From NCBI GenBank assembly GCA_016302925.1, contig JAEDMR010000001.1, forward strand, positions 4,525-68,524: DNA of 64,000 nt. The letters are read 5' to 3'. Numbering within the stretch: position 1 is the stretch's first letter; every line of letters begins with the position of its first letter. The translations under genes and the position numbers were made by a program. This stretch comes from Bacillota bacterium (lineage in GTDB: Bacteria > Bacillota > Clostridia > Peptostreptococcales > Anaerovoracaceae). Shown one piece after another: positions 54,097-62,875 of this stretch. The notes beneath the pieces are model-generated. The model was not told where the DNA came from, did not search any database, and saw only the letters and a list, made by a program, of their open reading frames with translations.

Positions 54097-54946
54097 AAAA
54101 AGAATAAGTGTCTGGATGGCTATGACGTCTTTCGTTCTTGTACTGATTCTCAGCCTGACAGCCTGTGGAGGGAATAACAGCGAAACGGTATCAGACGTAA
54201 AAAGCGAAAGTAGTGAAACACAGGAACAGACAGACGCTCTCACCTTGGCAGATGGGGAGGCAAAGCTAATCTATGCGAAGGACAGTTACGCGGTCGCGGC
54301 GTTTCATGGGCCAGACGGCGATATTGCCGCAAGTTTTTGTGATGCGGATGGCAATATAATTGGTGGTATGGTCGGATACGCTCACCCAAGTGATGGATGG
54401 ACATTGATTATCTCAAAGGAATTTCCCAATGGCTACGATTACAGTGGAATTGGGGTAAGCATTACAGATTACGACGCAGAGAAGACAGAAGACGACACCT
54501 ATCCAACGCAGGATTACCGCAACATGGAGCAGATGACGGAAGAAGAAATGAAAGCCATCGGCCTGGATTTTCTTGACGGACATTGCTGCATCGTCGGAGA
54601 CGGAAAGACAACCTATAATGGCAATTCGTTTGGTTTGACGTTCGGGATAAACTGGATGGATGATTACTATTTTACATCCTTCAGAGAGTTAGATGGCTTT
54701 GCTGACCGTTTTTCCTATTTTGCAGGGGACGGAACGCCGCTTGCCGAATATTTTGAAGGATATTCCACGCTGGAGATCACCACGATGATCAATATGTTTG
54801 ACGTGATGTTGCTGCAGGACGGTGATACAGGAGACAAAGAGAAGAATGAAAAGATGTGCGATGCGCTGCGGGCATGCGAGCCATATCTGATTTATACCGG
54901 ACTTGACGGCACAGAACAGAAATTTGATTTGCTTACGGAACAGTAA
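54089..54946 (+). CDS. Putative lipoprotein of the Sel1/BspA operon
   Basis: A 285-residue exported protein with a lipoprotein signal (SLTACGG, lipidated Cys26) and a serine/glutamate-rich linker (27-50). The remaining 230 residues show no family I know; they are acidic and aromatic-rich (WMDDYYFTSFRELDGFADRF). The gene shares its leader with the second BspA-like gene. It is the last of the putative seven-gene operon; no clear terminator follows before the feoB promoter. Confidence 0.65.
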   Translation: MKKKRISVWMAMTSFVLVLILSLTACGGNNSETVSDVKSESSETQEQTDALTLADGEAKLIYAKDSYAVAAFHGPDGDIAASFCDADGNIIGGMVGYAHPSDGWTLIISKEFPNGYDYSGIGVSITDYDAEKTEDDTYPTQDYRNMEQMTEEEMKAIGLDFLDGHCCIVGDGKTTYNGNSFGLTFGINWMDDYYFTSFRELDGFADRFSYFAGDGTPLAEYFEGYSTLEITTMINMFDVMLLQDGDTGDKEKNEKMCDALRACEPYLIYTGLDGTEQKFDLLTEQ

Positions 54947-54992
54947 ATATTCTTGCTCCTGTCAACTTTTCTGCAACTTTCTTCCCGGAATG

Positions 54993-55021
54993 TTGTTTGA
55001 AATCAGGTTCTGTGGTATAGT
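54993..55021 (+). promoter_or_regulatory. feoB promoter
   Basis: -35 TTGTTT (54993-54998), 17-base spacer, -10 TATAGT (55016-55021), 45 bases before the ATG. No Fur box was clearly recognised. Confidence 0.6.
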
Positions 55022-55066
55022 ATACAGGAGAGTTAGACACAACTAATAGAGCAGGAGATGAGATAG

Positions 55067-57415
55067 ATGACATTACGAGAACTGGAGATCGGCAGCACCG
55101 CGCGGATTTTGGCGGTAGGCGGGGAAGGAAGCCTGCGGCAGCATTTTCTGGATATGGGCGTGATTCCCGGCGCAGAAATCAAACTGATGAAGCTGGCACC
55201 CATGGGAGATCCCATGGAGTTCAGAATCCACGGCTATGAGCTGACGCTGCGGCTTGCCGATGCCGAAAAGATCGAGATCGAAGAAATCAAAGACGTACAT
55301 AGAGAACAGACAGCAGAGAAACATGCCCGAAGCACCGAGAAATCCCACCACCCGGGCCTGGGAGAAGGCGGCATCTACCATGTGAAGACGGGCGAAAATC
55401 CCCTTCCGGCAGGACAGACCATTACCTTCGCTCTGGCAGGAAATCAGAACTGCGGCAAGACCACCCTGTTCAACCAGCTGACCGGTTCCAACCAGCATGT
55501 GGGAAACTTCCCCGGCGTGACCGTAGACCGGAAAGACGGGGTGATCAGGGGACACGAGAACACTCTGGTGACTGACCTGCCGGGGATCTATTCCATGTCC
55601 CCCTATACCAGTGAGGAAATTGTCACACGCCAGTTCGTGCTGGAAGAAAAGCCAAAGGGCATCATTAATATTGTCGATGCCACCAATATTGAACGAAACC
55701 TGTACCTGACCATGCAGCTGATGGAACTGGACATTCCGATGGTGCTGGCCCTGAATATGATGGACGAAGTGCGGGAAAACGGCGGCTCCATTCACGTGAA
55801 TAAAATGGAAGAAATGCTGGGCATCCCGGTGATTCCCATTGCAGCAGCGAAAAATGAAGGGATCCAGGAGCTGATCGACCATGCGATCCACGTGGCACAG
55901 TACCAGGAAAAACCCGGCCGGGCCGACTTCTGTGATCCGGATGACCACGACGGCGCGGTGCACCGGTGCCTCCATGCCATCATGCATCTGATTGAAGACC
56001 ATGCCCGCCACGAGGGCATTCCGCTCCGGTTTGCCGCCAGCAAGCTGGCGGAAGGCGACCGGCAGATGCTGGATCGTCTCAGACTGGATGACAATGAAAA
56101 GGAAATGCTGGAGCATATCATCAAGCAGATGGAAGAAGAGCGGGGCATGGACCACGCCGCTGCCATGGCAGATATGCGGTTTGCATTCATTCAGCAGGTT
56201 TGCGATGCCACCGTGGTCAAGCCGCGGGAGAGCAAAGAGCACGCCCGCAGCCAGAAGATCGACCGGATCCTCACCGGAAGATTCACTGCGATTCCTGCCT
56301 TCGTGGGCATTATGGGCCTGGTGTTCTGGCTTACCTTCGGCGTCATCGGCGCATGGCTTTCGGATCTGCTGGACCTGGGCATCACGGCCCTGACCAATCT
56401 GATGGACGCCGGTCTCACCTCCTACGGCATCAACCCAGTGGTTCATTCTCTGATCATTGACGGAATTTTCAATGGGGTGGGCAGCGTCCTCAGCTTCCTG
56501 CCGACCATCGTCACCTTGTTTTTCTTCCTGTCCATTCTGGAAGACAGCGGGTACATGGCCCGTGTGGCCTTCGTCATGGACAAACTTCTCCGCAAAATCG
56601 GACTTTCCGGACGGAGTATCGTGCCCATGCTGGTAGGCTTCGGCTGTACGGTACCGGGTGTCATGGCAAGCCGGACTCTGCCGTCGGAGCGTGACCGAAA
56701 GATGACAATCCTTCTGACGCCGTTCATGAGCTGCTCCGCCAAGCTGCCGATTTACGGCTTCTTTTCCATGGCTTTCTTCCCGGACTGCAGTACGTTGGTG
56801 ATGATCTTACTGTATTTCACCGGAATCCTGGTGGGCATTCTGTTTGCCCTGCTGATGCGAGGTACCTTCTTCCGCGGGGAACCGGTGCCGTTTGTCATGG
56901 AACTGCCCAATTACCGGCTGCCCGGCCTGAAAAATGTGGGCCAGTTGCTGTGGGAAAAGGCCAGGGACTTCCTGCAGAGAGCCTTTACAGTCATTTTCGT
57001 GGCTACCATTATCATCTGGTTTCTGCAGACCTTTGACAGCCGGCTCAACGTGGTGCAGGATTCCCAGGGAAGTCTGCTGGCCCTGGCTGCGGGTCTCATC
57101 AGTCCGATTTTCGCACCGCTGGGCTTCGGTGACTGGAGGATTTCCACGGCACTGATCACAGGCTTCATGGCCAAGGAAAGCGTGGTTTCCACCCTGACGG
57201 TTCTTCTGGGAGGAAGCGACCTGACAACCCTTCTGACGCCGCTGGCTGCCGCGTCTCTGCTGGTGTTCTGTCTTCTTTACACCCCTTGTGTGGCAGCGAT
57301 CTCTTCCATTAAGAGAGAGCTGGGCGGCAAATGGGCAGCGGGCGTGGTGGTACTGCAGTGCGCCATTGCATGGCTGTGCGCCCTGGTCGTATATTTCCTG
57401 GGAAGTCTTCTGTAG
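55067..57415 (+). CDS. feoB: Ferrous iron transporter, FeoA-FeoB fusion
   Basis: A 782-residue Fe(II) uptake protein. Residues 1-73 are a FeoA (SH3-like) domain (GGEGSLRQHFLDMGVIPGAEIK). Next comes the G domain with G1 GNQNCGKTTLF, G3 DLPGIYS and G4 LNMMDE, and a GDI-like helical part. The remaining residues are the gate/membrane core (SGYMARVAFVMDKLLRK, VGFGCTVPGVMASRT). In many bacteria feoA is a separate gene. AGGAGATGAGAT precedes the ATG. A decayed copy of its 5' end lies at 63657-63893. Confidence 0.95.
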   Translation: MTLRELEIGSTARILAVGGEGSLRQHFLDMGVIPGAEIKLMKLAPMGDPMEFRIHGYELTLRLADAEKIEIEEIKDVHREQTAEKHARSTEKSHHPGLGEGGIYHVKTGENPLPAGQTITFALAGNQNCGKTTLFNQLTGSNQHVGNFPGVTVDRKDGVIRGHENTLVTDLPGIYSMSPYTSEEIVTRQFVLEEKPKGIINIVDATNIERNLYLTMQLMELDIPMVLALNMMDEVRENGGSIHVNKMEEMLGIPVIPIAAAKNEGIQELIDHAIHVAQYQEKPGRADFCDPDDHDGAVHRCLHAIMHLIEDHARHEGIPLRFAASKLAEGDRQMLDRLRLDDNEKEMLEHIIKQMEEERGMDHAAAMADMRFAFIQQVCDATVVKPRESKEHARSQKIDRILTGRFTAIPAFVGIMGLVFWLTFGVIGAWLSDLLDLGITALTNLMDAGLTSYGINPVVHSLIIDGIFNGVGSVLSFLPTIVTLFFFLSILEDSGYMARVAFVMDKLLRKIGLSGRSIVPMLVGFGCTVPGVMASRTLPSERDRKMTILLTPFMSCSAKLPIYGFFSMAFFPDCSTLVMILLYFTGILVGILFALLMRGTFFRGEPVPFVMELPNYRLPGLKNVGQLLWEKARDFLQRAFTVIFVATIIIWFLQTFDSRLNVVQDSQGSLLALAAGLISPIFAPLGFGDWRISTALITGFMAKESVVSTLTVLLGGSDLTTLLTPLAAASLLVFCLLYTPCVAAISSIKRELGGKWAAGVVVLQCAIAWLCALVVYFLGSLL

Positions 57416-57421
57416 AAACCG

Positions 57422-57450
57422 TTGCAATAAACCCGGTTTGAAGATATAAT
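57422..57450 (+). promoter_or_regulatory. Promoter of the M20 amidohydrolase gene
   Basis: -35 TTGCAA (57422-57427), 17-base spacer, -10 TATAAT (57445-57450). GAGTATAC is repeated in tandem at 57453-57468 around the expected start of transcription, and a GGAA-loop hairpin (57471-57491) precedes the ribosome site. Confidence 0.8.
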
Positions 57451-57508
57451 CAGAGTATACGAGTATACAGGCTTTCAGGGGAACCTGAAGCGGGAGGAGA
57501 AGTTCATA

Positions 57509-58717
57509 ATGATGGAAGAAAAAGTAAAACAACTGATTGCAGAATATTTCGATGAAATCGTGGCGATCCGCCGGGATTTTCACCAACATCCGGAACTGTC
57601 CGAGCAGGAAGAAAGAACCATGACGAAGATCAGTGAATATCTGACTGCATGGGGCATCCCGAACGAAACCAACATCGGCGGTCACGGCGTAGTGGGCATT
57701 ATTGAGGGAAAGGCCCCTGCAGGCGACAGCCGCAAGTATGAAGCGGTGGGGATCCGCGCAGATATCGATGCGCTTCCGATTCAGGAAGAAGTAGACTGCC
57801 CGTATAAATCCGTGAACGACGGCGTGATGCATGCCTGCGGTCACGATATGCACGCTGCCATGCTGCTGGGAAGCGCAAAAATTCTGAAAACACTGGAAAA
57901 CGAGTTCAGAGGTACCGTGAAACTGTTCTTCCAGCCTGCAGAAGAAACGGTAGGAGGCGCAGACCAGATGATTCAGGATGGCTGCATGGAAAACCCACAG
58001 GTGGGTGCTGTTCTTGCGTTTCACGTGGCACCGTATCTGCCGACCGGAACCATTGAATTCCGCCGGGGAAAGATGAACGCAGCAACCTGTGATCTGCAGA
58101 TCGAGGTGGAAGGCGTATCCTGCCATGGCGCACATCCGGAAGGCGGCGTGGACGCCATTGTAGCAGCGTCTCAGATTGTAACTGCATTTCAGAGCATTCT
58201 CAGCCGGAATCTGGCACCGACCAACGCAGGAATCATTACGGTGGGCCAGTTCCACGCAGGCACCAAGGACAACATCGTAGCGGGAAGTGCACACCTGTCC
58301 GGCACCATCCGTGCACTGGATCCGGATACCATGAAGACCCTGAAGCGGAGAATCACCGAAACAGCAGAAGGTATCGCTGCCGGTTATGGCGCCAAAGCCC
58401 ATGTGCAGCTGACAGACGGCTATCCTTCCCTGATTAACAGTGATGAAGTCTGCGAGGAAATGGAAGCACTGGCAGAAAGGCTGCTGGGAAAAGAGATGAT
58501 GCACTTCATGCCGGAGCCGAGCCTGGGAGCCGACGACTTCGCCTTCTTCACCCAGCGGTGCGACGGTCTTTATATGAATGTAGGCACTAATTCCGGCAAA
58601 GAAGAAATGCCGCAGAACATTCACAGCGAATATTATCATCCGGACGAAGATGCCATGAAGAACGGCATCCTGATGGAAGTACTGGGAACCCTGCAGCTGC
58701 TGGAAAAAGCCGAGTAA
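57509..58717 (+). CDS. M20-family amidohydrolase
   Basis: A 402-residue metallo-amidohydrolase of the aminoacylase / hippurate hydrolase group. Ligands are seen in HACGHDMHAAML, the PAEET motif and HVAPYLPTG, with EPSLGADDFAFF near the end. It removes acyl groups from N-acylated amino acids or similar; the substrate is unknown. GGGAGGAG lies upstream; ATG at 57509 or 57512 would both fit. It is transcribed from its own strong promoter. Confidence 0.87.
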   Translation: MMEEKVKQLIAEYFDEIVAIRRDFHQHPELSEQEERTMTKISEYLTAWGIPNETNIGGHGVVGIIEGKAPAGDSRKYEAVGIRADIDALPIQEEVDCPYKSVNDGVMHACGHDMHAAMLLGSAKILKTLENEFRGTVKLFFQPAEETVGGADQMIQDGCMENPQVGAVLAFHVAPYLPTGTIEFRRGKMNAATCDLQIEVEGVSCHGAHPEGGVDAIVAASQIVTAFQSILSRNLAPTNAGIITVGQFHAGTKDNIVAGSAHLSGTIRALDPDTMKTLKRRITETAEGIAAGYGAKAHVQLTDGYPSLINSDEVCEEMEALAERLLGKEMMHFMPEPSLGADDFAFFTQRCDGLYMNVGTNSGKEEMPQNIHSEYYHPDEDAMKNGILMEVLGTLQLLEKAE

Positions 58718-58775
58718 TACCTGTGAGGATCCTTTTGATCAAACACGAAAAAATAACACCTACATCGAAAAACAG

Positions 58776-58814
58776 AGCACTTACAGTGGATATGATTGCT
58801 GCAAGTGCTTTTTT
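58776..58814 (+). terminator. Terminator after the M20 amidohydrolase gene
   Basis: AGCACTT (58776-58782) pairs with AAGTGCT (58803-58809), followed by TTTTTT. The loop is twenty bases, so the hairpin is only moderately stable. Confidence 0.5.
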
Positions 58815-58854
58815 CAATACATGGAAATCTCCTACATCGGAAATAACCAAAATA

Positions 58855-58908
58855 ACCATGGTGATTTTAGCCTTTCGCTTGCATGGGATCACCATGGTAT
58901 TATATAAT
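58855..58908 (+). promoter_or_regulatory. Promoter with operator-like inverted repeat before the Sel1 gene
   Basis: -35 TTGCAT (58879-58884), 18-base spacer, -10 TATAAT (58903-58908). ACCATGGTGAT (58855-58865) and ATCACCATGGT (58888-58898) are perfect inverted copies, one upstream of the -35 and one in the spacer, which suggests repressor control. Confidence 0.7.
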
Positions 58909-58979
58909 TATTCAATTAAGGATAATAATCTGAAGAACCGTCTATGGTGCGCACAGGGACTTATCGGAGGAGTCGTAAG

Positions 58980-60602
58980 ATGTTTCAAAAGGAGACAGTG
59001 CTGAGAAAACTGCAAAAAATCCTGTCCGGAAAGGGAAACAAACTGTTTGAGAATCAGGTTTGCTTTTATAATGCGATTTTCGGCATGACAAATCCGGAAG
59101 CATTCCAGGAGGAAATGGCTGCGTATATGCGGACAGCAGAACACAAGAAGCAGAAAGATCCAAAAATGCAGGGTATCGAGATGTTTTTCAAAAATGGACT
59201 GGATAAAAGCTCCAGCAATATCGGAAAGCATATCAATGACTGTCCGGGTATGGGCATCCCTAAATTCCACTGCATCCACTATGCACAGTCTGAGCTGAAA
59301 AGTGAGATCTGCAGGCGACTTGAGGCGGTAATCCGGTACAGTGCAATCCGCCGCAATACGAATCTTAACGATCTGTTCCTGCGGCTGAAGACAGAGCTCT
59401 CCTACGCATCAGGAATCTTAGCCCGGGCTGAAACAGCGGACGAGATGCTGCTGGCCTCCATCCTGTACGAGATTGTGCAGACGCATTTGGAAGAAAGACG
59501 CAATCCTGAAGAATCCGGGGAGGAAATGCCGTTTGGAAAGGTCAGCATGAAGCGGCAGATCGAGGAGTATTACCTGACCTGCGACTGCTATGAATTCACC
59601 AGCATCGATTACTTTTTTGCTCTGCGGCGCATGGCAGGACAGAATGTGATTGCCTGCAGCAATCTGGCGGGCTTCTATTATGTGGGCATGGAATTCGTGG
59701 TAAAAAATTTAGCTGGTGGACCCCATGGAAAGTATGTGGTAGAGCGCAATCTGGAGCAGGCAGCTCATTACTTCAAGCAGGCGGCATCCAGCCAACCACC
59801 TTATGCCCCAGCGCTGTATTCCTATGGACATATGCTTCTTCATGGGGATACCGGCGATCTGACCGAAAAACAGCGGATGGAGGAGTCGGAGCGTTATTTT
59901 CGGCTGGCGGCCGAGCAGAAGTTTCACCACGCGGTGAGTGGTTTAGGTGATCTGGCCCTGCTGCGGGCGGAAAAGTTGTTGAAACAACCCGGGGTAGAAA
60001 GGCGGTTCCAAGAGATTGTAGCGGAACTGGCTACCGCGATCGGTTATTTTGACCAGGCGGAGCGAATGGGTTCCTTTTGGGGGCCCATCAAAGCAGCGCA
60101 GTTTCTGGACAACCCTGTTTACGAACCGTACCGAAAGCAGGCGTTGGCCAAGGCTGGTCTGACCGGAGAGCAGACTGCTCGCACCAGGTGGAAGCGGGCG
60201 GTAGCCATGGGCAATGTGTATGCCATGGATGAACTTGCCATGCTGGATCTGCGGCTAGGGCATATAGAGGAAGCGAAGGATATGCTGGAGAAGGCATCCG
60301 GAATGAATTATTCTGACGCATCTTTCCATCTGGCGCAGTGTTTTTATGATGAGGATGGGCTCAGCCCGGATGAAAAGAAGTACCGACATTCTCTGGAAAA
60401 AGCCTCTTATGACGGGAGTGCAAGAGCAAGCCTTACCCTGGGTAAACTGGCACTGGCAGCCGGTGATGCGGCGGACACAACGGAGGAGAAGCGCAGACAG
60501 CAAAAGCTGGCTTCTGTATGGTTTCAAAAGGCGGAGGAGCAGAATTACAGCTGTTTTGAGAAAGATGTCTATGAACAATTACGGATGATTTCACCATGGT
60601 AA
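58980..60602 (+). CDS. Large Sel1-repeat protein (540 residues)
   Basis: A probably cytoplasmic protein. The N-terminal 200 residues are of unknown type (LRKLQKILSGKGNKLFENQV). Then come Sel1 repeats: APALYSYGHMLLHGDTGDLT, SERYFRLAAEQKFHHAVSGL, NVYAMDELAMLDLRLGHIEE and ASFHLAQCFYDEDGLSP. The start at 58980 has GGAGGAG seven bases upstream. It resembles in kind, but not in evident sequence, the Sel1 genes at 47-53 kb. Expression is likely controlled by the inverted repeat in its promoter. Confidence 0.72.
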   Translation: MFQKETVLRKLQKILSGKGNKLFENQVCFYNAIFGMTNPEAFQEEMAAYMRTAEHKKQKDPKMQGIEMFFKNGLDKSSSNIGKHINDCPGMGIPKFHCIHYAQSELKSEICRRLEAVIRYSAIRRNTNLNDLFLRLKTELSYASGILARAETADEMLLASILYEIVQTHLEERRNPEESGEEMPFGKVSMKRQIEEYYLTCDCYEFTSIDYFFALRRMAGQNVIACSNLAGFYYVGMEFVVKNLAGGPHGKYVVERNLEQAAHYFKQAASSQPPYAPALYSYGHMLLHGDTGDLTEKQRMEESERYFRLAAEQKFHHAVSGLGDLALLRAEKLLKQPGVERRFQEIVAELATAIGYFDQAERMGSFWGPIKAAQFLDNPVYEPYRKQALAKAGLTGEQTARTRWKRAVAMGNVYAMDELAMLDLRLGHIEEAKDMLEKASGMNYSDASFHLAQCFYDEDGLSPDEKKYRHSLEKASYDGSARASLTLGKLALAAGDAADTTEEKRRQQKLASVWFQKAEEQNYSCFEKDVYEQLRMISPW

Positions 60603-60640
60603 GATGGACTGCGATTGTTCAACTCATGATATCAAATATG

Positions 60641-60674
60641 ATAGACTATCCGTAGAGGCGGATAGTCTATTTTA
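60641..60674 (+). terminator. Rho-independent terminator after the Sel1 gene
   Basis: ATAGACTATCCG and CGGATAGTCTAT form a perfect twelve-base-pair stem with a six-base loop, followed by TTTATCTT. Confidence 0.8.
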
Positions 60675-60714
60675 TCTTCCTGCATCTACAAGAAAATTGA
60701 AAAGAGGAACGACC

Positions 60715-62421
60715 ATGAACGAACAGAAACTGACGGGCTATCCATCCATAGATAAGCCCTGGCTGAAATATTACTCAGAAGAAGCAATTCGAGCTGAACT
60801 TCCAGAGGATACACTTTACGAGAATCTATGGAAATGCAATCAAGACAATCTGCATAGCATAGCCATGGAATACTATGGAAACAGGATATCTTATGCGACC
60901 TTATTTGAAAATATTGATAAGGTTGCAGGCGCATTGGCAGCATCCGGAATCAGGTGTGGGGATACTGTAACAGTCTGCTCCCTGAATTCTCCGGAGACAG
61001 TATATCTGCTGTACGGAATCAATAAAATCGGAGCCATAGCAAACATGGTGAGCGGCCTTTCTGATACAAAGGAATTAATCAGGTATATCAAGGATACGAA
61101 TTCAAAACTACTCGTTACGATAGACAATTTCCTGGACAAGATAATAGCAATTCAGGAACATACCTCACTTGAAAAAATAGTGGTGATGAATGTCACAGAC
61201 TCCATGGGAAAGATGACGAGGATCGCAGCACAATATCTGAAGGGAATGAAACCAAAAGTCCTTCCGGATGATTGTCGTTTTATTAAATGGAAAAATTTTA
61301 TCGCAAAAGGTACTTCTGTGGAGACTTTTAGAGATGCCGAGAGTGTGGCAGTAATTACATATACAGGTGGCACGACCGGAGGGTCGAAAGGCGTTATGCT
61401 CAGCAGCAAAGCGATTATTTCTACCGCATACCAGTATATTCTATGTGACGCAGGTCTGGATCGCGGGCAAACCTGGCTGCAGTTTTTTCCGCTGTTTATT
61501 GCCTACGGAATAGGTCCATCTCTTCATTTGCCATTGATGGCCGGTCTGACATTGATTGTCCGAATTCCAATGGCGGATCGATTAAGTGATATTTTGAAAA
61601 AATACAAACCCAATCATATTCTTTCTGGCCCTGCCATGTGGACACAATTGGCAGAAGATAATCTGAATATTGATCTGTCTTTTCTGATAGAACCAACCAG
61701 CGGCGGAGATAAATTGCCTGTTCATCTGGAAGAAAAGGTCAATGCCTATCTCAAAAGGCAGGGTGCAAAAGGATTCCTTATGAACGGATATGGGCTATCT
61801 GAAGTAAGTGCGGGTGTGGCAACGAACTTCAAGAATGTACATTGCTTAGGAAGTGTTGGGGTTCCGTTTTGCAAAAATAGTATCGCGGCATTTGATTTGG
61901 AAACCGGCGAAGAACTGCGCTATGGCGAAGAAGGTGAAATTTGCATTCTTACACCATCTCTCATGAATGGTTACATCAGCGGCGAGGACGAAACGGTATA
62001 TATTCATCAGGATGGTTGTAAATGGCTCCACTCGGGCGATCTTGGTTATATTTCTGCGGATGGATTTGTTTTTATTACCGGTAGAATAAAACGATACTTC
62101 TTATATATAGCAAACGGAGAACAGAAAAAAGTATTTGCTGCTGATATCGAAAAGGTATTACTAACACATCCTCTGATTGAAAACTGCGCAATCATTCCGA
62201 TTGCACACAAAACAAAAAATCAGGTATCGAAAGCATATATAAAATTGAAAGATCGGAATGCGGATATTGCAGATGCAGAACACACATTACGGAAATTCTG
62301 CTGTGAGAACCTGGCAGAGTGTTTCAGACCGGAAGCATATGAATTTGTGTCTTCCTATCCGCTTACAAAAATAGGAAAAATCGATTATCGAATGCTTGAA
62401 CACCAGGCGAATCATAAATAA
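60715..62421 (+). CDS. Acyl-adenylating (AMP-binding) synthetase
   Basis: A 568-residue member of the ANL superfamily that activates a carboxylate as acyl-AMP and usually transfers it to CoA or a carrier. Motifs: P-loop YTGGTTGGSKGVML, NGYGLSE, HSGDLGYISADGFVFITGR and the C-terminal lysine segment PLTKIGKIDYR. The acid substrate cannot be predicted. GAGGAACG precedes the ATG at 60715; the frame open from 60604 includes the terminator and is rejected. The codon and base use looks more AT-rich than in the neighbours, a hint of transfer. Confidence 0.85.
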   Translation: MNEQKLTGYPSIDKPWLKYYSEEAIRAELPEDTLYENLWKCNQDNLHSIAMEYYGNRISYATLFENIDKVAGALAASGIRCGDTVTVCSLNSPETVYLLYGINKIGAIANMVSGLSDTKELIRYIKDTNSKLLVTIDNFLDKIIAIQEHTSLEKIVVMNVTDSMGKMTRIAAQYLKGMKPKVLPDDCRFIKWKNFIAKGTSVETFRDAESVAVITYTGGTTGGSKGVMLSSKAIISTAYQYILCDAGLDRGQTWLQFFPLFIAYGIGPSLHLPLMAGLTLIVRIPMADRLSDILKKYKPNHILSGPAMWTQLAEDNLNIDLSFLIEPTSGGDKLPVHLEEKVNAYLKRQGAKGFLMNGYGLSEVSAGVATNFKNVHCLGSVGVPFCKNSIAAFDLETGEELRYGEEGEICILTPSLMNGYISGEDETVYIHQDGCKWLHSGDLGYISADGFVFITGRIKRYFLYIANGEQKKVFAADIEKVLLTHPLIENCAIIPIAHKTKNQVSKAYIKLKDRNADIADAEHTLRKFCCENLAECFRPEAYEFVSSYPLTKIGKIDYRMLEHQANHK

Positions 62422-62445
62422 AAGAAAATTACATATCGATGCACA

Positions 62446-62480
62446 GACCGCTTGCGAAAAATCGCAGGCGGTCTTTTTCT
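62446..62480 (+). terminator. Terminator after the AMP-binding gene
   Basis: AGACCGC with TTGCGA pairs with TCGCA and GCGGTCT (one bulge), followed by TTTTTC, 25 bases past the stop. Confidence 0.85.
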
Positions 62481-62540
62481 ACAGCGCTGCGCAGAGGAAT
62501 CATTCACATTATCGTAAATGGTAAACCACATACGTGGCCT

Positions 62541-62566
62541 AAAAAAGTGCCGCCCTTGCAGGCGGC
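62541..62566 (-). terminator. Terminator after the IS66 transposase remnant
   Basis: On the minus strand GCCGCC and GGCGGC pair with a six-base loop and are followed by AC and six T. Confidence 0.65.
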
Positions 62567-62575
62567 GAGTATTAA

Positions 62576-62875
62576 CTATTCAAATGTTTTCAACCTGCAA
62601 TATTCCGGTATCTTTTCAGACCATGGCAGCAAGTCGTCTATGTAATCAGCCGGCTTGTCATCCAGATGCGCCAGCATCTGTTCGAGGAGATACTTGAAAT
62701 ATTCGTATGGCTTCAGTCCGTTGGCTTTGGATGTTTCTGCTATACTGTAGAGAATGGCGCTTGCTCTGGCTCCGCGCCGGGAGCCTATGATGTGCCAGCT
62801 ATGCTTGCCCACACAGAATTTTCGGATGCTCCGTTCTGCGTCATTGTTGTCCATGCGAAGATTGGCATTCTTGTT
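62576..62875 (-). pseudogene. IS66-family transposase, 3' remnant
   Basis: Only about the last 100 codons of a TnpC-type IS66 transposase remain: LRMDNNDAERSIRKFCVGKH, GSRRGARASAILYSIAETSK and ANGLKPYEYFKYLLEQML are typical of the end of the DDE domain (with its catalytic Glu in NNDAERSI) and the C-terminal region. Upstream of about 62875 the frame runs into unrelated DNA of the B3/4 gene. No intact terminal repeats or accessory tnpA/tnpB genes are seen, so the element is dead. Confidence 0.85.

Noticed and set aside
55073..56446. 457-codon minus-strand frame opposite feoB
   Set aside because: Antisense to FeoA and the G domain; no start signals and histidine-rich antisense composition.
56807..58639. 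610-codon minus-strand frame opposite the feoB end and the M20 gene
   Set aside because: Covers two well-supported plus-strand genes and their promoter; composition is typical of antisense frames.
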